Positions 1 to 7,919 of a stretch of 64,000 bases of DNA are shown here, piece by piece. Under the pieces are notes generated by a model. The model had not been told where the DNA came from, did no database searches, and saw nothing but the letters and a program-made list of their open reading frames with translations. Position 1 is the first letter of the stretch; the number at the start of each line of letters is the position of its first letter. Made by a program: the position numbers and the translations under genes. This DNA comes from Paratractidigestivibacter sp963630635 (GTDB lineage: Bacteria > Actinomycetota > Coriobacteriia > Coriobacteriales > Atopobiaceae): the NCBI GenBank assembly GCA_963630635.1, contig CAVGOA010000004.1, forward strand, positions 11,382-75,381, read 5' to 3'.

Positions 1-7
1 GGAGGCC

Positions 8-136
8 ACGCGCGACTTTTCGCGGTTTAAAACCGGATCTGCCGAGTAGCCGAGGCTCGGTTTCCTGGGAAAACGCCAGGAAACCGAGCCTCTCTACTCA
101 CGGAGTTGCAATTTAAACCACGAAAACTCGCGCATG
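8..136. repeat. long-hairpin element A (GAGTAG family)
   Basis: Outer arms at 10-31 and 112-133 (GCGCGACTT...TTTAAA and its complement) match at 20 of 22 positions. Inside them GAGTAG (44-49) faces CTACTC (94-99). The centre is a perfect 17-bp stem, 52-68 with 76-92, and a 7-nt loop. The TTTAAA-to-GAGTAG spacing is about 12 nt on each side, as in the elements at 5944 and 17387. The element lies just before a small hypothetical gene and may extend beyond the left edge of the window. I know no named family with this layout. Confidence 0.8.
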
Positions 137-240
137 GGAATTTCACAGGCCTGTTTGCGAAAGAATTACAGAACAGCTGTTCTAATCAAAGAGATGATGC
201 GGTAGAATTGGGCAGGGATGGACGTGATGGAAGGGGAGAG

Positions 241-579
241 ATGCAGGAATCTGAGAAGAACGGCTGCTTGGCGACGTTTTTTGACGGGGTGGATACCCGC
301 AAAATGAGCGTCGAGTTGGGCAGCGATAAGACCGTGAGCGTGACGCAAGTGGTTAGTGGCCCCGGTGTCGAGGAGGTCTACGACTTGGCCCAAAAGCTGA
401 CGCGCGTCAGGCTCGAGGCGGCAGACGTCGTGCGCCTTGAAGCGCTGCTTGATGCCGATCGGCCCGATGGGGCGTTGGAACGCTTTGTCCAGAACGGGGA
501 CCATGACATCCTCGACCTCATGGATTTCTGCGACGACAATGACATCGCATACACCAAGATGGCACTAGGCTCGCAGTAA
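241..579 (+). CDS. small hypothetical protein (112 aa)
   Basis: I do not recognise a family. The ATG at 241 is preceded by a strong Shine-Dalgarno sequence (AAGGGGAG, about 230-237). An in-frame start at 106 exists, but it lies inside the hairpin element and has no ribosome-binding site, so I reject it. The product is acidic and soluble, without signal peptide or membrane segment. Its C-terminal half is rich in Leu and Asp (for example GDHDILDLMDFCDDND). A terminator-like hairpin follows at 621. The next feature downstream is a tRNA gene on the other strand, so this looks like a single-gene unit. Confidence 0.6.
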   Translation: MQESEKNGCLATFFDGVDTRKMSVELGSDKTVSVTQVVSGPGVEEVYDLAQKLTRVRLEAADVVRLEALLDADRPDGALERFVQNGDHDILDLMDFCDDNDIAYTKMALGSQ

Positions 580-620
580 ACCACCTGGTAAGTGGGGTAA
601 ATCTGCCAGATACGCAATCG

Positions 621-655
621 GGGCCGCGGCATAAAGCGCCGCGGCCCTGTTCGTT
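621..655 (+). terminator. intrinsic terminator of the 241-579 gene
   Basis: GGGCCGCGG (621-629) pairs with CCGCGGCCC (639-647) and is followed by a T-rich stretch (TGTTCGTTTT). Confidence 0.7.
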
Positions 656-664
656 TTAGGCAAC

Positions 665-690
665 AAAAAAGGGCTTCCAATTGGAAGCCC
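665..690 (-). terminator. intrinsic terminator after tRNA-Arg
   Basis: GGGCTTCCAATTGGAAGCCC is a perfect palindrome. On the minus strand it is followed by a run of six T, just downstream of the tRNA-Arg 3' end. Confidence 0.85.
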
Positions 691-701
691 CTTGCTTTAA
701 G

Positions 702-778
702 TGGTGCGGCGTATAGGATTCGAACCTATGACGCCCTGATTCGTAGTCAGGTCCTCTATCCAGCTGAGGTAACGCCGC
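702..778 (-). tRNA. tRNA-Arg(ACG)
   Basis: Read on the minus strand, this is a cloverleaf with acceptor GCGGCGT/ACGCCGC, the T-arm signature GGTTCGAATCC, and an anticodon loop CTACGAA that gives anticodon ACG. The CCA end is encoded at 702-704. The anticodon A34 is the standard substrate for conversion to inosine by TadA, whose gene is at 18375 in this window. Confidence 0.95.
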
Positions 779-870
779 GTGCGGTTATCTATAATGCCAA
801 CCCATCCGCCTTGCGTCAAGAGAGAATTTGAAAAATGACGAAACTGTGAAGACGGACGGCGAATCAAGGC

Positions 871-903
871 AAAAGAAAACCCCGCCGGGTGGGCGGGGTT
901 GAA
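871..903 (-). terminator. intrinsic terminator after tRNA-Ser(GCT)
   Basis: On the minus strand AACCCCGCC pairs with GGCGGGGTT and is followed by TTCTTTT, immediately 3' of the tRNA. Confidence 0.85.
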
Positions 904-908
904 CATTC

Positions 909-999
909 TGGCGGAGAGCTGGGGATTCGAACCCCAGATGCCCTTAGGGGGCATACTCGCTTAGCAGGCGAGCACCTTCGGCCTCTCGGTCAGCTCTCC
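909..999 (-). tRNA. tRNA-Ser(GCT)
   Basis: Minus-strand cloverleaf with a long variable arm, as expected for a class II tRNA. The acceptor is GGAGAGC/GCTCTCC, the anticodon loop is CTGCTAA (anticodon GCT), and the T-loop GGTTCGAATCC is present. The CCA end is encoded. Confidence 0.95.
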
Positions 1000-1035
1000 A
1001 AAATTAGTGCTTGAGCATCATAACGCAAAAATGCC

Positions 1036-2013
1036 CTAATCACCAACAAGAGAAGAAAGAAAATCGCCGTCAACAACAATATTCCCGCGATGAGCGGCTA
1101 GCTTATCCCAAGAAAAGGCCCCGATAAGGTCACGCGGCATGACATTTTGACCCGCTTCGATGAGTCCTGCAGCTCCGGCAAGCAGCCCGCATATCTGCTG
1201 CGGAGAAACCCCGGCGGCTCGCAAGGCGCCCAGGTCAAGGTCCTTCTCGCGTTTGGCAAGGCGGCGACCGTCGGGGGCAACCAGCAGCGGAACATGTGCG
1301 TAGGCTGGCGCCTCGAAGCCAAGAAGGTGCGCGAGGTAGGTCTGTCGAGCGCACGAGCCAAGAAGATCCATTCCGCGAACAACCTGGTTGACGCCCATAA
1401 GGCCGTCGTCGACCACAACAGCCAGCTGGTAGGCAAAGACGCCGTCGCTGCGACGGATGATGAAGTCGCCGCATTCGTGCGCCAGGACCTCGCGCTGCGG
1501 TCCAAAGACCTGGTCGACAAAGGTAACGGTACCAGCGGGGTCTGTGGCGGCGGGCACGATTAAGCGGGTCGCCGGCTGCCGCACCGCGCTTTTCTCGGCA
1601 ACTTGGCAAGGTGTGAGATTGCGGCAAGTTCCCTGGTAGATATAGGTGCCGTCGCTGGCGTGCGGCGCTTGGGCGGCGTGCAGGTCTGCGCGCGAGCAAA
1701 AGCAGGGGTAGGTGAGGCTGCGCGCGGCCAGGTCCTCGACGGCCTGACGGTACAGGTCTTTGCGCTGGCTTTGATAGAAAGGCCCCTGGTCCCAGTCAAG
1801 GCCCAGCCACTCCAGGTCGCGCATGAGGTCGTCGGCGACCTGCGGGTTTTGCGCGCGGGTGTCCAGATCCTCGACGCGCAGGACCATCTGCCCGCCCACC
1901 GACCGCGCGCCGAGCCACGCCATTAACGCCGAGAAGACGTTGCCCAGGTGCATCCGACCCGAGGGCGTCGGCGCAAAACGGCCAACTACCTGGGCGTTAT
2001 TGGCCGCAATCAT
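1036..2013 (-). CDS. gluQRS: glutamyl-queuosine tRNA(Asp) synthetase
   Basis: A 325-aa protein resembling the catalytic half of glutamyl-tRNA synthetase without the anticodon-binding domain, which defines GluQRS. The ATP-site HIGH-like motif is MHLG in GRFAPTPSGRMHLGNV near the N-terminus, and the KMSKS-like motif is LAKREKD near residue 255. A Cys pair (CFC) and a later Cys (YQGTCR) fit the zinc site of the family. Known GluQRS enzymes attach glutamate to queuosine at position 34 of tRNA-Asp. The start codon overlaps the stop of the upstream GNAT gene (ATGA), so the two are likely co-translated. Confidence 0.92.
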   Translation of the reverse strand: MIAANNAQVVGRFAPTPSGRMHLGNVFSALMAWLGARSVGGQMVLRVEDLDTRAQNPQVADDLMRDLEWLGLDWDQGPFYQSQRKDLYRQAVEDLAARSLTYPCFCSRADLHAAQAPHASDGTYIYQGTCRNLTPCQVAEKSAVRQPATRLIVPAATDPAGTVTFVDQVFGPQREVLAHECGDFIIRRSDGVFAYQLAVVVDDGLMGVNQVVRGMDLLGSCARQTYLAHLLGFEAPAYAHVPLLVAPDGRRLAKREKDLDLGALRAAGVSPQQICGLLAGAAGLIEAGQNVMPRDLIGAFSWDKLAAHRGNIVVDGDFLSSLVGD

Positions 2014-2705
2014 CGAGCGGCCCCTTCTGCGTAGACATAAAGGTTGAACTTCGCGGCGTCCTGTGGGCAGGCAAGTTGGTCTACCTGCGTGCGGCGGGTG
2101 ACCTTGCGCGCGAGGCCCTTGTGTTCATAGAAGCTAAAGTCACAGCTGTCGTCGGTGAGAAGAAACATGCCGCCGGCAGCTTTGTGGGCTTCTTCGCGTG
2201 CCGCGGAGAAAAGCCTCCCGCCGACGCCCAAGCCCTGCGCGGCCGGGCTCACGATCAAGAGCTTGAGCTCGGCTGCGGAGCCTACCTGGCCGGATGCCGC
2301 GTACTCGTCGCCTAGCTGGGCCTCCTCCTCCAACATGTCGACGTCAGAGCGTACCTCGGCCAGAAGCGCGGAGTCGGCCGCGGCCTTAGCCAGAAGGTCT
2401 TCTCGGCGGGAAAGCCAGGTTGCTGCGTTGGGGCACGCCTGCTCTTTGAGGCTTAGGAGGGTTACGCCCAAGAGCTGCGGCGCACCACCGTTTACCTGGG
2501 GTTTCTCTGCGATAAGGGACCAGTTGGCCTGCGCAAGGTACGCGCACAGATCGACCTGGCTGGCGATTTGCCCGGCCGCGTCGCTTATCTCGCTGCACCA
2601 TTGGGCCTGGTAGAGGCGCGCGGCCGCAGTAAAGTCGGCTTTGGTAAAAGGTCGGTAAACGAGAGGGGTCTTCTTGCCGTTAAAATCGGTAAAACTACTG
2701 GTCAA
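2010..2705 (-). CDS. GNAT-family N-acetyltransferase
   Basis: A 231-aa protein. The acetyl-CoA binding motif A of the GNAT fold is visible late in the protein (SPAAQGLGVGGRLFSAARE). The N-terminus (YRPFTKADFTAAARLY) also fits the first strand and helix of the fold. The acceptor substrate cannot be told. Its stop codon overlaps the gluQRS start by 4 nt, so it is the first gene of a two-gene operon. The divergent cyuA gene starts about 100 bp away, leaving room for back-to-back promoters. Confidence 0.8.
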   Translation of the reverse strand: MTSSFTDFNGKKTPLVYRPFTKADFTAAARLYQAQWCSEISDAAGQIASQVDLCAYLAQANWSLIAEKPQVNGGAPQLLGVTLLSLKEQACPNAATWLSRREDLLAKAAADSALLAEVRSDVDMLEEEAQLGDEYAASGQVGSAAELKLLIVSPAAQGLGVGGRLFSAAREEAHKAAGGMFLLTDDSCDFSFYEHKGLARKVTRRTQVDQLACPQDAAKFNLYVYAEGAAR

Positions 2706-2809
2706 AGCCTTATCTCCTTCACGGGCGGCGTTCGTGGGCGCGAGTCTTCACGCGCCCCAGTATCCCACTTCACGCTATAGTTGCACCTACCAAAGACGAA
2801 CGGAGAACC

Positions 2810-4090
2810 ATGGTCGACTACATCGCCCTGCTCAAGAAGGAAATCGTGCCCGCCGAAGGCTGCACCGAGCCGGTTGCCGTGGCCTTTGCCGCAAGCCTTG
2901 CCACCGAGCAGCTTTCCGGCGCTCCTACCGCCGTCGACCTGCATCTTTCTGCCAACATCATCAAGAACGCCCTGGGTGTGGGCATCCCCGGAACCGGCAT
3001 GGTGGGTATCGAGATCGCGGCGGCACTGGGCTGTGTGGTTCGCCAGTCGGCCAAGAAGCTCGAGGTCCTGCAGGGCTTCTCGCCGGCTCAGCTGGACGAG
3101 GCCAAGGCCATGGTCGATGCCCGTGTCATCCACGTTGAGCAAAAGCAGACCGACGAGGCCCTCTACATCGAGGCCCAGGTGAGCGATGGCACCGACACCG
3201 CCCGCGTTGTTGTTTGCCGTGACCACACCAATGTCGTGCGCGTCGAGAAGAACAACGAGGTCCTGGTAGATAAGCCGCTTTCCATCGCCGGTGCCGCCGA
3301 CGACTCGGGCACAGGCCTTACCATCGACGGCATCTACGACTTTGCAACTACCGTCGCCTTTGACGACATCGCTTTCCTATTGGACTGCGTTGAGATGAAC
3401 ACGCGCGTGAGCCAAGAGGGCCTTACCGGAAATTACGGCCTTGAAGTGGGCAAACGCATGGGCGCCGGCGCCAACACCCGCGGCGTTCTTCTCAACAACT
3501 TGGCCCTGCGGCTGATATCGGCCACGGCGGCCGGCTCGGATGCGCGCATGGGCGGCTGCCCGCTCTCGGTCATGACCTGCGCAGGTAGCGGCAACCAGGG
3601 CATCGCAAGCTCGGTGCCCATCATCGAGCTGGCCCGCGTCCTGGGCTCGACCGACGAGGACCTGGCTCGCGCACTGGCCATATCGTTTTTGGTTGTCATC
3701 CACATCAAGGAGTACATGGGCCGCCTGTCCCCGCTGTGCGGTAGCGGCATTGCGGGCGGCGCCGGCTCGTGCTGTGGCATGACCTACCTGCAAGGCGGCA
3801 ACCTGCGCGAGGTCAAGTGCGCCGTCAACAACATGCTGGCCACGCTGCAGGGCATGATCTGCGACGGCGCCAAGGCCACGTGCGCCTTGAAGATTGCGGC
3901 AGGAACAAATGCGGCAATTATGTCATCTACCTTGGCATTGGCCGACATCCAGCCCTCAAGCATGGACGGAATCGTCTTTGACGACGCCGAGCAGACCATC
4001 CAGCACACCGGCAAGCTGGTGCGCGAGGGTTTTGCGACCACCGACGAGGCGATCCTCTCGATCATGCTGGCCAAGCAGCTAGAGAAGTAG
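2810..4090 (+). CDS. cyuA: L-cysteine desulfidase / serine dehydratase-alpha-like protein
   Basis: A 426-aa protein of the UPF0597/CyuA family. Known members are [4Fe-4S] enzymes that degrade L-cysteine to pyruvate, ammonia and sulfide. Cysteines fitting cluster binding are Cys18 in the N-terminal motif EGCTEPVAVA, Cys310 in LSPLCGSGIAGGAGSCCG, and Cys351 in GMICDGAK. The Gly-rich segments PGTGMVG and GAGSCCGM also match the family. The length is normal. The ATG has a modest ribosome-binding site (CGGAG). No partner transporter is adjacent. Some annotations call this family L-serine ammonia-lyase; the substrate should be regarded as Cys by family and not proven. Confidence 0.88.
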   Translation: MVDYIALLKKEIVPAEGCTEPVAVAFAASLATEQLSGAPTAVDLHLSANIIKNALGVGIPGTGMVGIEIAAALGCVVRQSAKKLEVLQGFSPAQLDEAKAMVDARVIHVEQKQTDEALYIEAQVSDGTDTARVVVCRDHTNVVRVEKNNEVLVDKPLSIAGAADDSGTGLTIDGIYDFATTVAFDDIAFLLDCVEMNTRVSQEGLTGNYGLEVGKRMGAGANTRGVLLNNLALRLISATAAGSDARMGGCPLSVMTCAGSGNQGIASSVPIIELARVLGSTDEDLARALAISFLVVIHIKEYMGRLSPLCGSGIAGGAGSCCGMTYLQGGNLREVKCAVNNMLATLQGMICDGAKATCALKIAAGTNAAIMSSTLALADIQPSSMDGIVFDDAEQTIQHTGKLVREGFATTDEAILSIMLAKQLEK

Positions 4091-4195
4091 CGCGACCCGA
4101 TCCGCCCGACGCAAAGGACGGGAGACTTTCTGCTCTTTGGTTTTGTGCGGCCAACTCGGGGTAACCTAAGTCGTGAAAACGACGAAAGGTTTCGC

Positions 4196-4867
4196 ATGGA
4201 CATTCAACCTGGCTCGGCCGAGATGGCCGATTTTAAGCTGGGCACGCCGGCACTGGTGTGTCGCTGGCGCCTGGCGTACAGCAAGCTTCCCCTGGAAAAC
4301 CGCCATCTACGTGCTCTTTCTCAGCGTGTTGTCAACGGGGCGCACGTCTCGGCGCAGCTGATCGCATGGGCCAAGCAACACATCGAGTGGACCTTGACCG
4401 ACGGTTCTTTTGACTGCCCAAACGGCGTCTTGATGCTGGTTGTGGACGACCAGGGCCAAGCAGCGATGTCGGTGGGCCCTTACGAGGAACTTGGCGAGAA
4501 GACCGTGGCGGCCCTTGCCACCCGCGCTAAACAATCCGCAGGTGAGGGGCTTGAGACGGGTGTCGCACCCGAGCTTTTGGCCGCCGTTCGCGGCAACACG
4601 GTTGTTCTTGGTGCGGCCAAGGGCGCTAAGGTTTGCGGCGCGGCCACGCTGATGCTCGATCTCGCGCGCGCCTTTGGCTTTGAGGGCGAGCGCGACGAGT
4701 CCCTGGCCGAGGGTCTTCTCGCCGCTGATACCCCCGCCTTTGATGAGGTCTTCCTTATCTCTGACGAGCACGGCGTCGTTGCAGCCACCGATTGCTCGGG
4801 CCCCGTGGCCGAGCGCCTTCGCGCCGGCTACAACAAGCTGTTAGACTCGATGGACCAACGCCAGTAG
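4196..4867 (+). CDS. hypothetical protein (223 aa), weakly like class IV aminotransferases
   Basis: I chose the ATG at 4196, preceded by CGAAAGG; an upstream in-frame start at 4145 has no ribosome-binding site. The C-terminal stretch FDEVFLISDEHGVVAATDC resembles the DEVFL(T/S)(S/N)...GVVPV segment of branched-chain aminotransferases and aminodeoxychorismate lyases. I see no clear PLP lysine. The relation is a guess from one motif. The gene sits between cyuA and galU with its own spacers on each side. Confidence 0.5.
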   Translation: MDIQPGSAEMADFKLGTPALVCRWRLAYSKLPLENRHLRALSQRVVNGAHVSAQLIAWAKQHIEWTLTDGSFDCPNGVLMLVVDDQGQAAMSVGPYEELGEKTVAALATRAKQSAGEGLETGVAPELLAAVRGNTVVLGAAKGAKVCGAATLMLDLARAFGFEGERDESLAEGLLAADTPAFDEVFLISDEHGVVAATDCSGPVAERLRAGYNKLLDSMDQRQ

Positions 4868-4956
4868 GGCAATTTGTGCCGCTAGGGGGTACCGCCCTCG
4901 TCTTGCACCGCTAACTGGCGTATAGTTGGCGCGTCGCAAACACGAAAGGACTCGAT

Positions 4957-5844
4957 ATGAAGTCAATCATCCCTGCAGCAGGTCTTGGCACCCGCTTCCT
5001 TCCGGGCACGAAGGTCACTCCCAAGGAGATGCTCCCCGTCCTGGACAAGCCCGTCATCCAGTACGTCGTCGAGGAGGCCTTGGCGCCGTCCGAGGTTGAC
5101 GAGTGCATCATTGTCTCTTCGCAGGCTAAGCCCCAGATCATGAGCTACTTCACGCGCGACCTGGCGCTTGAGGACGAGCTGCGCGTGCGCGGCAAGGCCG
5201 GCTATGCCGAGGCTATCGCCGAGGCCGGCTCGCTGCCCGTCGACTTCTGCTTCCAGAGCGAGCCGCGTGGCCTGGGCCACGCCATTCGTTGCGCCTCGTA
5301 CGCCACCGGCGACGAGCCGTTCTTTGTTCTTTTGGGCGACTACATGGTGCCCGATAAGAAGATTTTGCCCCGCATGCTTGAGGTTTCCAAGGCCCACGGC
5401 GGCTGCTCGGTCATCGCGGTTGCGCCCTGCGCCGAGGAAGAGGTCTCGCGCTATGGCATCATCGCAGGTAAGCAGACCGGCGCCATTGCCGAGTTCCCCG
5501 AGGCCGGCCCCAACGACGAGGGTGCCGTTTGGAAGCTTAGCGGCATGGTCGAGAAGCCCAAGGCGGCGCTGGCTCCCAGCCGTCTGTTCATTGTGGGCCG
5601 CTACCTGCTGAGTCCGCGCGTCATGGAGCTGCTCAAGGACCAGAAGCCCGGCGCCGGCAACGAGATCCAACTGACCGACGCGATGGAGCGCTGCCTGGCC
5701 GAGGAGGAGTTCTACGCCCTGGTCATCGACCCCAAGGAGGGTTACGACACCGGCACCGTTGCCGGCTGGATCGCGACCAACGCGCGCATGGCCAAGGCCG
5801 ACGACCGCTTTGCGGCCGCCTTCGAGGAGGCCATGACCGACTAG
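4957..5844 (+). CDS. galU: UTP-glucose-1-phosphate uridylyltransferase
   Basis: A 295-aa nucleotidyltransferase that makes UDP-glucose from UTP and glucose-1-phosphate. The N-terminal nucleotide-binding signature AAGLGTRFLPGTKVTPKEM is intact, followed by KPVIQYVVEEA. The substrate-binding regions QSEPRGLGHA and FFVLLGDY are also present. Length and order match bacterial GalU. The ATG follows CGAAAGGA with normal spacing. A strong terminator follows at 5874, so the unit is probably monocistronic. UDP-glucose feeds galactose metabolism and envelope polysaccharides. Confidence 0.96.
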   Translation: MKSIIPAAGLGTRFLPGTKVTPKEMLPVLDKPVIQYVVEEALAPSEVDECIIVSSQAKPQIMSYFTRDLALEDELRVRGKAGYAEAIAEAGSLPVDFCFQSEPRGLGHAIRCASYATGDEPFFVLLGDYMVPDKKILPRMLEVSKAHGGCSVIAVAPCAEEEVSRYGIIAGKQTGAIAEFPEAGPNDEGAVWKLSGMVEKPKAALAPSRLFIVGRYLLSPRVMELLKDQKPGAGNEIQLTDAMERCLAEEEFYALVIDPKEGYDTGTVAGWIATNARMAKADDRFAAAFEEAMTD

Positions 5845-5873
5845 CGCCCCGCGTGCCTTTGATCACTAGGCCC

Positions 5874-5917
5874 AACGGGCCCCTCACCGCGAAAATAGCG
5901 GCGAGGGGCCCGTTTTT
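5874..5917 (+). terminator. intrinsic terminator after galU
   Basis: AACGGGCCCCTC (5874-5885) pairs with GAGGGGCCCGTT (5903-5914), with an inner CCGC/GCGG extension, and is followed by six T. Confidence 0.92.
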
Positions 5918-5943
5918 TGTGCCGCAAAGCAGTCTGTTGCACA

Positions 5944-6083
5944 CGAGCGCGACTTCTTCCACTTTAAATCCGACTTTGCCGAGTAGCCAGGGCATCGGCC
6001 GCGACGTTTGCCCAGCTAGCAAAGGTGGCGTCCAGATTGTCTACTTGAAGTCCCCGGATTTAAAGTGGAAGAGCTCGCGCTCG
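5944..6083. repeat. long-hairpin element B (GAGTAG family)
   Basis: Outer arms 5944-5972 and 6055-6083 are complementary at 27 of 29 positions and contain GCGCGACTT and TTTAAATCC. GAGTAG (5981-5986) faces CTACTT (6041-6046), a pairing that needs one G-T wobble. The spacing from TTTAAA to the inner motif is 11-12 nt on both sides, as in elements A and C. The central part is less regular than in A. The rest of the 5845-6287 spacer holds the galU terminator and an AT-richer stretch with TAAAAT near 6214 that may be the -10 box of the radical SAM gene. Confidence 0.8.
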
Positions 6084-6287
6084 CGATTTTTAGGGGGGCC
6101 CGATGCGACCCTGCGCAGCCCCGTGCGCCCGCCCAACCCCCGCGGAACCCGTTTTTCGCTCACATTTCCTGAACTCGGGTCAAAAACACTGACTAGGATT
6201 TGAAAAGAGGGGTAAAATAGCTCAGGTATTTGAAGCGGGTTCAAAAATCGTCGAGGGGGCGATGACCCGCAGTCAAAGGAGAGTTAG

Positions 6288-7757
6288 ATGCAGTCCAAAA
6301 TTGCCCACGCAGCAGAGCGCAAGGCCTTTAGCCTCGCTCTTGACCAGATCATAAAGACCGCCAGCGGCCCCGACCGCGAGAAGAACCTCGAGAAACTGCT
6401 CGACATGGCCGGCAAGCTGCTCAAGGACACCTCGCCTGGCGCCATCCGCGGTATCCGCAACGGCCTGTACCCGGGCTCTAAGTGGGAGCAGTTCCTCTGG
6501 GATGTCATCGACAACACCGACCCTCACGTCCTTAAGACCTCCATCCTGAACGGCGGCTACGAGGCTGCCTTCCGCGGCCTGCGCAACACCACTGCCAACG
6601 CCGAGAAGGAGCAGTGCAACGTTCCCTGGATCATCCTCTTTGACCCCACGAGTGCCTGCAACAAGAAGTGCGTCGGCTGCTGGGCTGCCGATTACGGCAA
6701 CAGCCTCAACCTCTCTTACGAGGACATGGATCGCCTGGTGACCGAGGGCTCCGACCTGGGTTGCCACCTCTACATGCTTACCGGCGGCGAGCCCTTGGTG
6801 CGCAAGCGCGACATCATCAAGCTTGCCGAGGCCCACAACGACTGCCTCTTCAACATCTTTACCAACGCTTCCCTCATCGACCAGGCCTTCTGCGAAGAGG
6901 TCAAGCGCGTTGGCAACATCATCTTCTCGGTCTCGCTCGAGGGCACCGAGGACACCAACGACGGCCGCCGCGGTGACGGCTCGTACCAGGAGGTCATGCG
7001 CGCGTTTGACCTGATGCGCGAGAACGGCCTGCTCTTTGGTACCTCCACCGCCTACACCCGCGCTAACACCGAGATGGTCTCTTCTGATGAGTACTTTGAC
7101 AAGATCATCGAGAAGGGCTGCCGTTGGGCCTGGTACTTCCACTACATGCCCGTTGGCGAGGGCGCCACGGTCGACCTGTGCCCCACCGTCGAGCAGCGCG
7201 AGTACATGCTGCACCGCATCCGCGAGGTCCGCGGCGTGACCGGCGGCAAGCCCATCTTTGCCATGGACTTCCAAAACGACGGCGAGTACGTTGGCGGCTG
7301 CATCGCCGGCGGCCGCGTCTACTGCCACATCAACGCCCGCGGCGACGTGGAGCCCTGCGTCTTTATCCACTACTCCAACGCCAACATCAAGGAGCAGTCG
7401 CTTCTCGATTGCCTGAAGCAGCCCATCTTCCAGGCCTATCGTCGCCACTACCCCTTTAACGACAACATGCTCAAGCCCTGCCCCATGCTCGAGAACCCCC
7501 AGATCCTGCCCGAGATTGTCCACGAGGCCGACGCCAAGTGCACCGAGTACGTCACGCCCGAGGACGTCGATCACCTCTGCGCCCGCACCTCGGTCTACGC
7601 CAAGAGCTGGGAGCAGCGCGCCGAGGAGCTGTGGCTCGAGCAGCACCCCACCGGCAAGAAGGTCTACGAGGACGAGGTCTCTAACTACGACGTAGCCGCC
7701 AAGGCCAAGCTCATCGCCGAGGCCGATGCTGCCGAAGCCGACGAGACCAAAGAGTAG
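6288..7757 (+). CDS. radical SAM/SPASM-domain protein
   Basis: A 489-aa radical SAM enzyme. The cluster-binding motif CX3CX2C is at Cys124, Cys128 and Cys131 (ACNKKCVGCWA). It is followed by the GGEP-type SAM-binding motif (MLTGGEPLVRKRD). The C-terminal part has Cys residues in GGCIAGGRVYCHINARGDV and VEPCVF, typical of SPASM domains that hold extra Fe-S clusters, and a later CPMLENP. About 110 residues precede the core. The ATG follows AAAGGAGAG. It stands alone between a hairpin element and a terminator. No peptide precursor or obvious substrate gene is adjacent, so the substrate is unknown. Confidence 0.85.
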   Translation: MQSKIAHAAERKAFSLALDQIIKTASGPDREKNLEKLLDMAGKLLKDTSPGAIRGIRNGLYPGSKWEQFLWDVIDNTDPHVLKTSILNGGYEAAFRGLRNTTANAEKEQCNVPWIILFDPTSACNKKCVGCWAADYGNSLNLSYEDMDRLVTEGSDLGCHLYMLTGGEPLVRKRDIIKLAEAHNDCLFNIFTNASLIDQAFCEEVKRVGNIIFSVSLEGTEDTNDGRRGDGSYQEVMRAFDLMRENGLLFGTSTAYTRANTEMVSSDEYFDKIIEKGCRWAWYFHYMPVGEGATVDLCPTVEQREYMLHRIREVRGVTGGKPIFAMDFQNDGEYVGGCIAGGRVYCHINARGDVEPCVFIHYSNANIKEQSLLDCLKQPIFQAYRRHYPFNDNMLKPCPMLENPQILPEIVHEADAKCTEYVTPEDVDHLCARTSVYAKSWEQRAEELWLEQHPTGKKVYEDEVSNYDVAAKAKLIAEADAAEADETKE

Positions 7758-7786
7758 AACTTCTCGACACCGAGAAACCCGTAACG

Positions 7787-7827
7787 GGCGGTAGAAGGAG
7801 ACGAACCTCCTTTTACCGCCTGTTTCT
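7787..7827 (+). terminator. terminator after the radical SAM gene
   Basis: GGCGGTAGAAGGAG (7787-7800) pairs with CTCCTTTTACCGCC (7807-7820) with one mismatch, followed by TGTTTCTT. A separate small hairpin, TTCTCG-ACAC-CGAGAA (7761-7776), lies directly behind the stop codon. Confidence 0.8.
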
Positions 7828-7919
7828 TATGTCTGCCCGATGCGTGTGTGTGGAAGTGCCCGCGGGTGGGTATGGTTGCTTCATCGTTAGCGCATAGAGG
7901 CTCCAATAGAGGAGGCATC

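Noticed and set aside
697..954. Minus-strand open frame over the tRNA genes
   Set aside because: It covers tRNA-Arg, its spacer and part of tRNA-Ser; it is not a protein gene.
5944..6083. Insertion sequence or MITE with target-site duplication
   Set aside because: I could not find flanking direct repeats at any of the three related copies, and no transposase is in the window. Mobility remains possible but is not supported.
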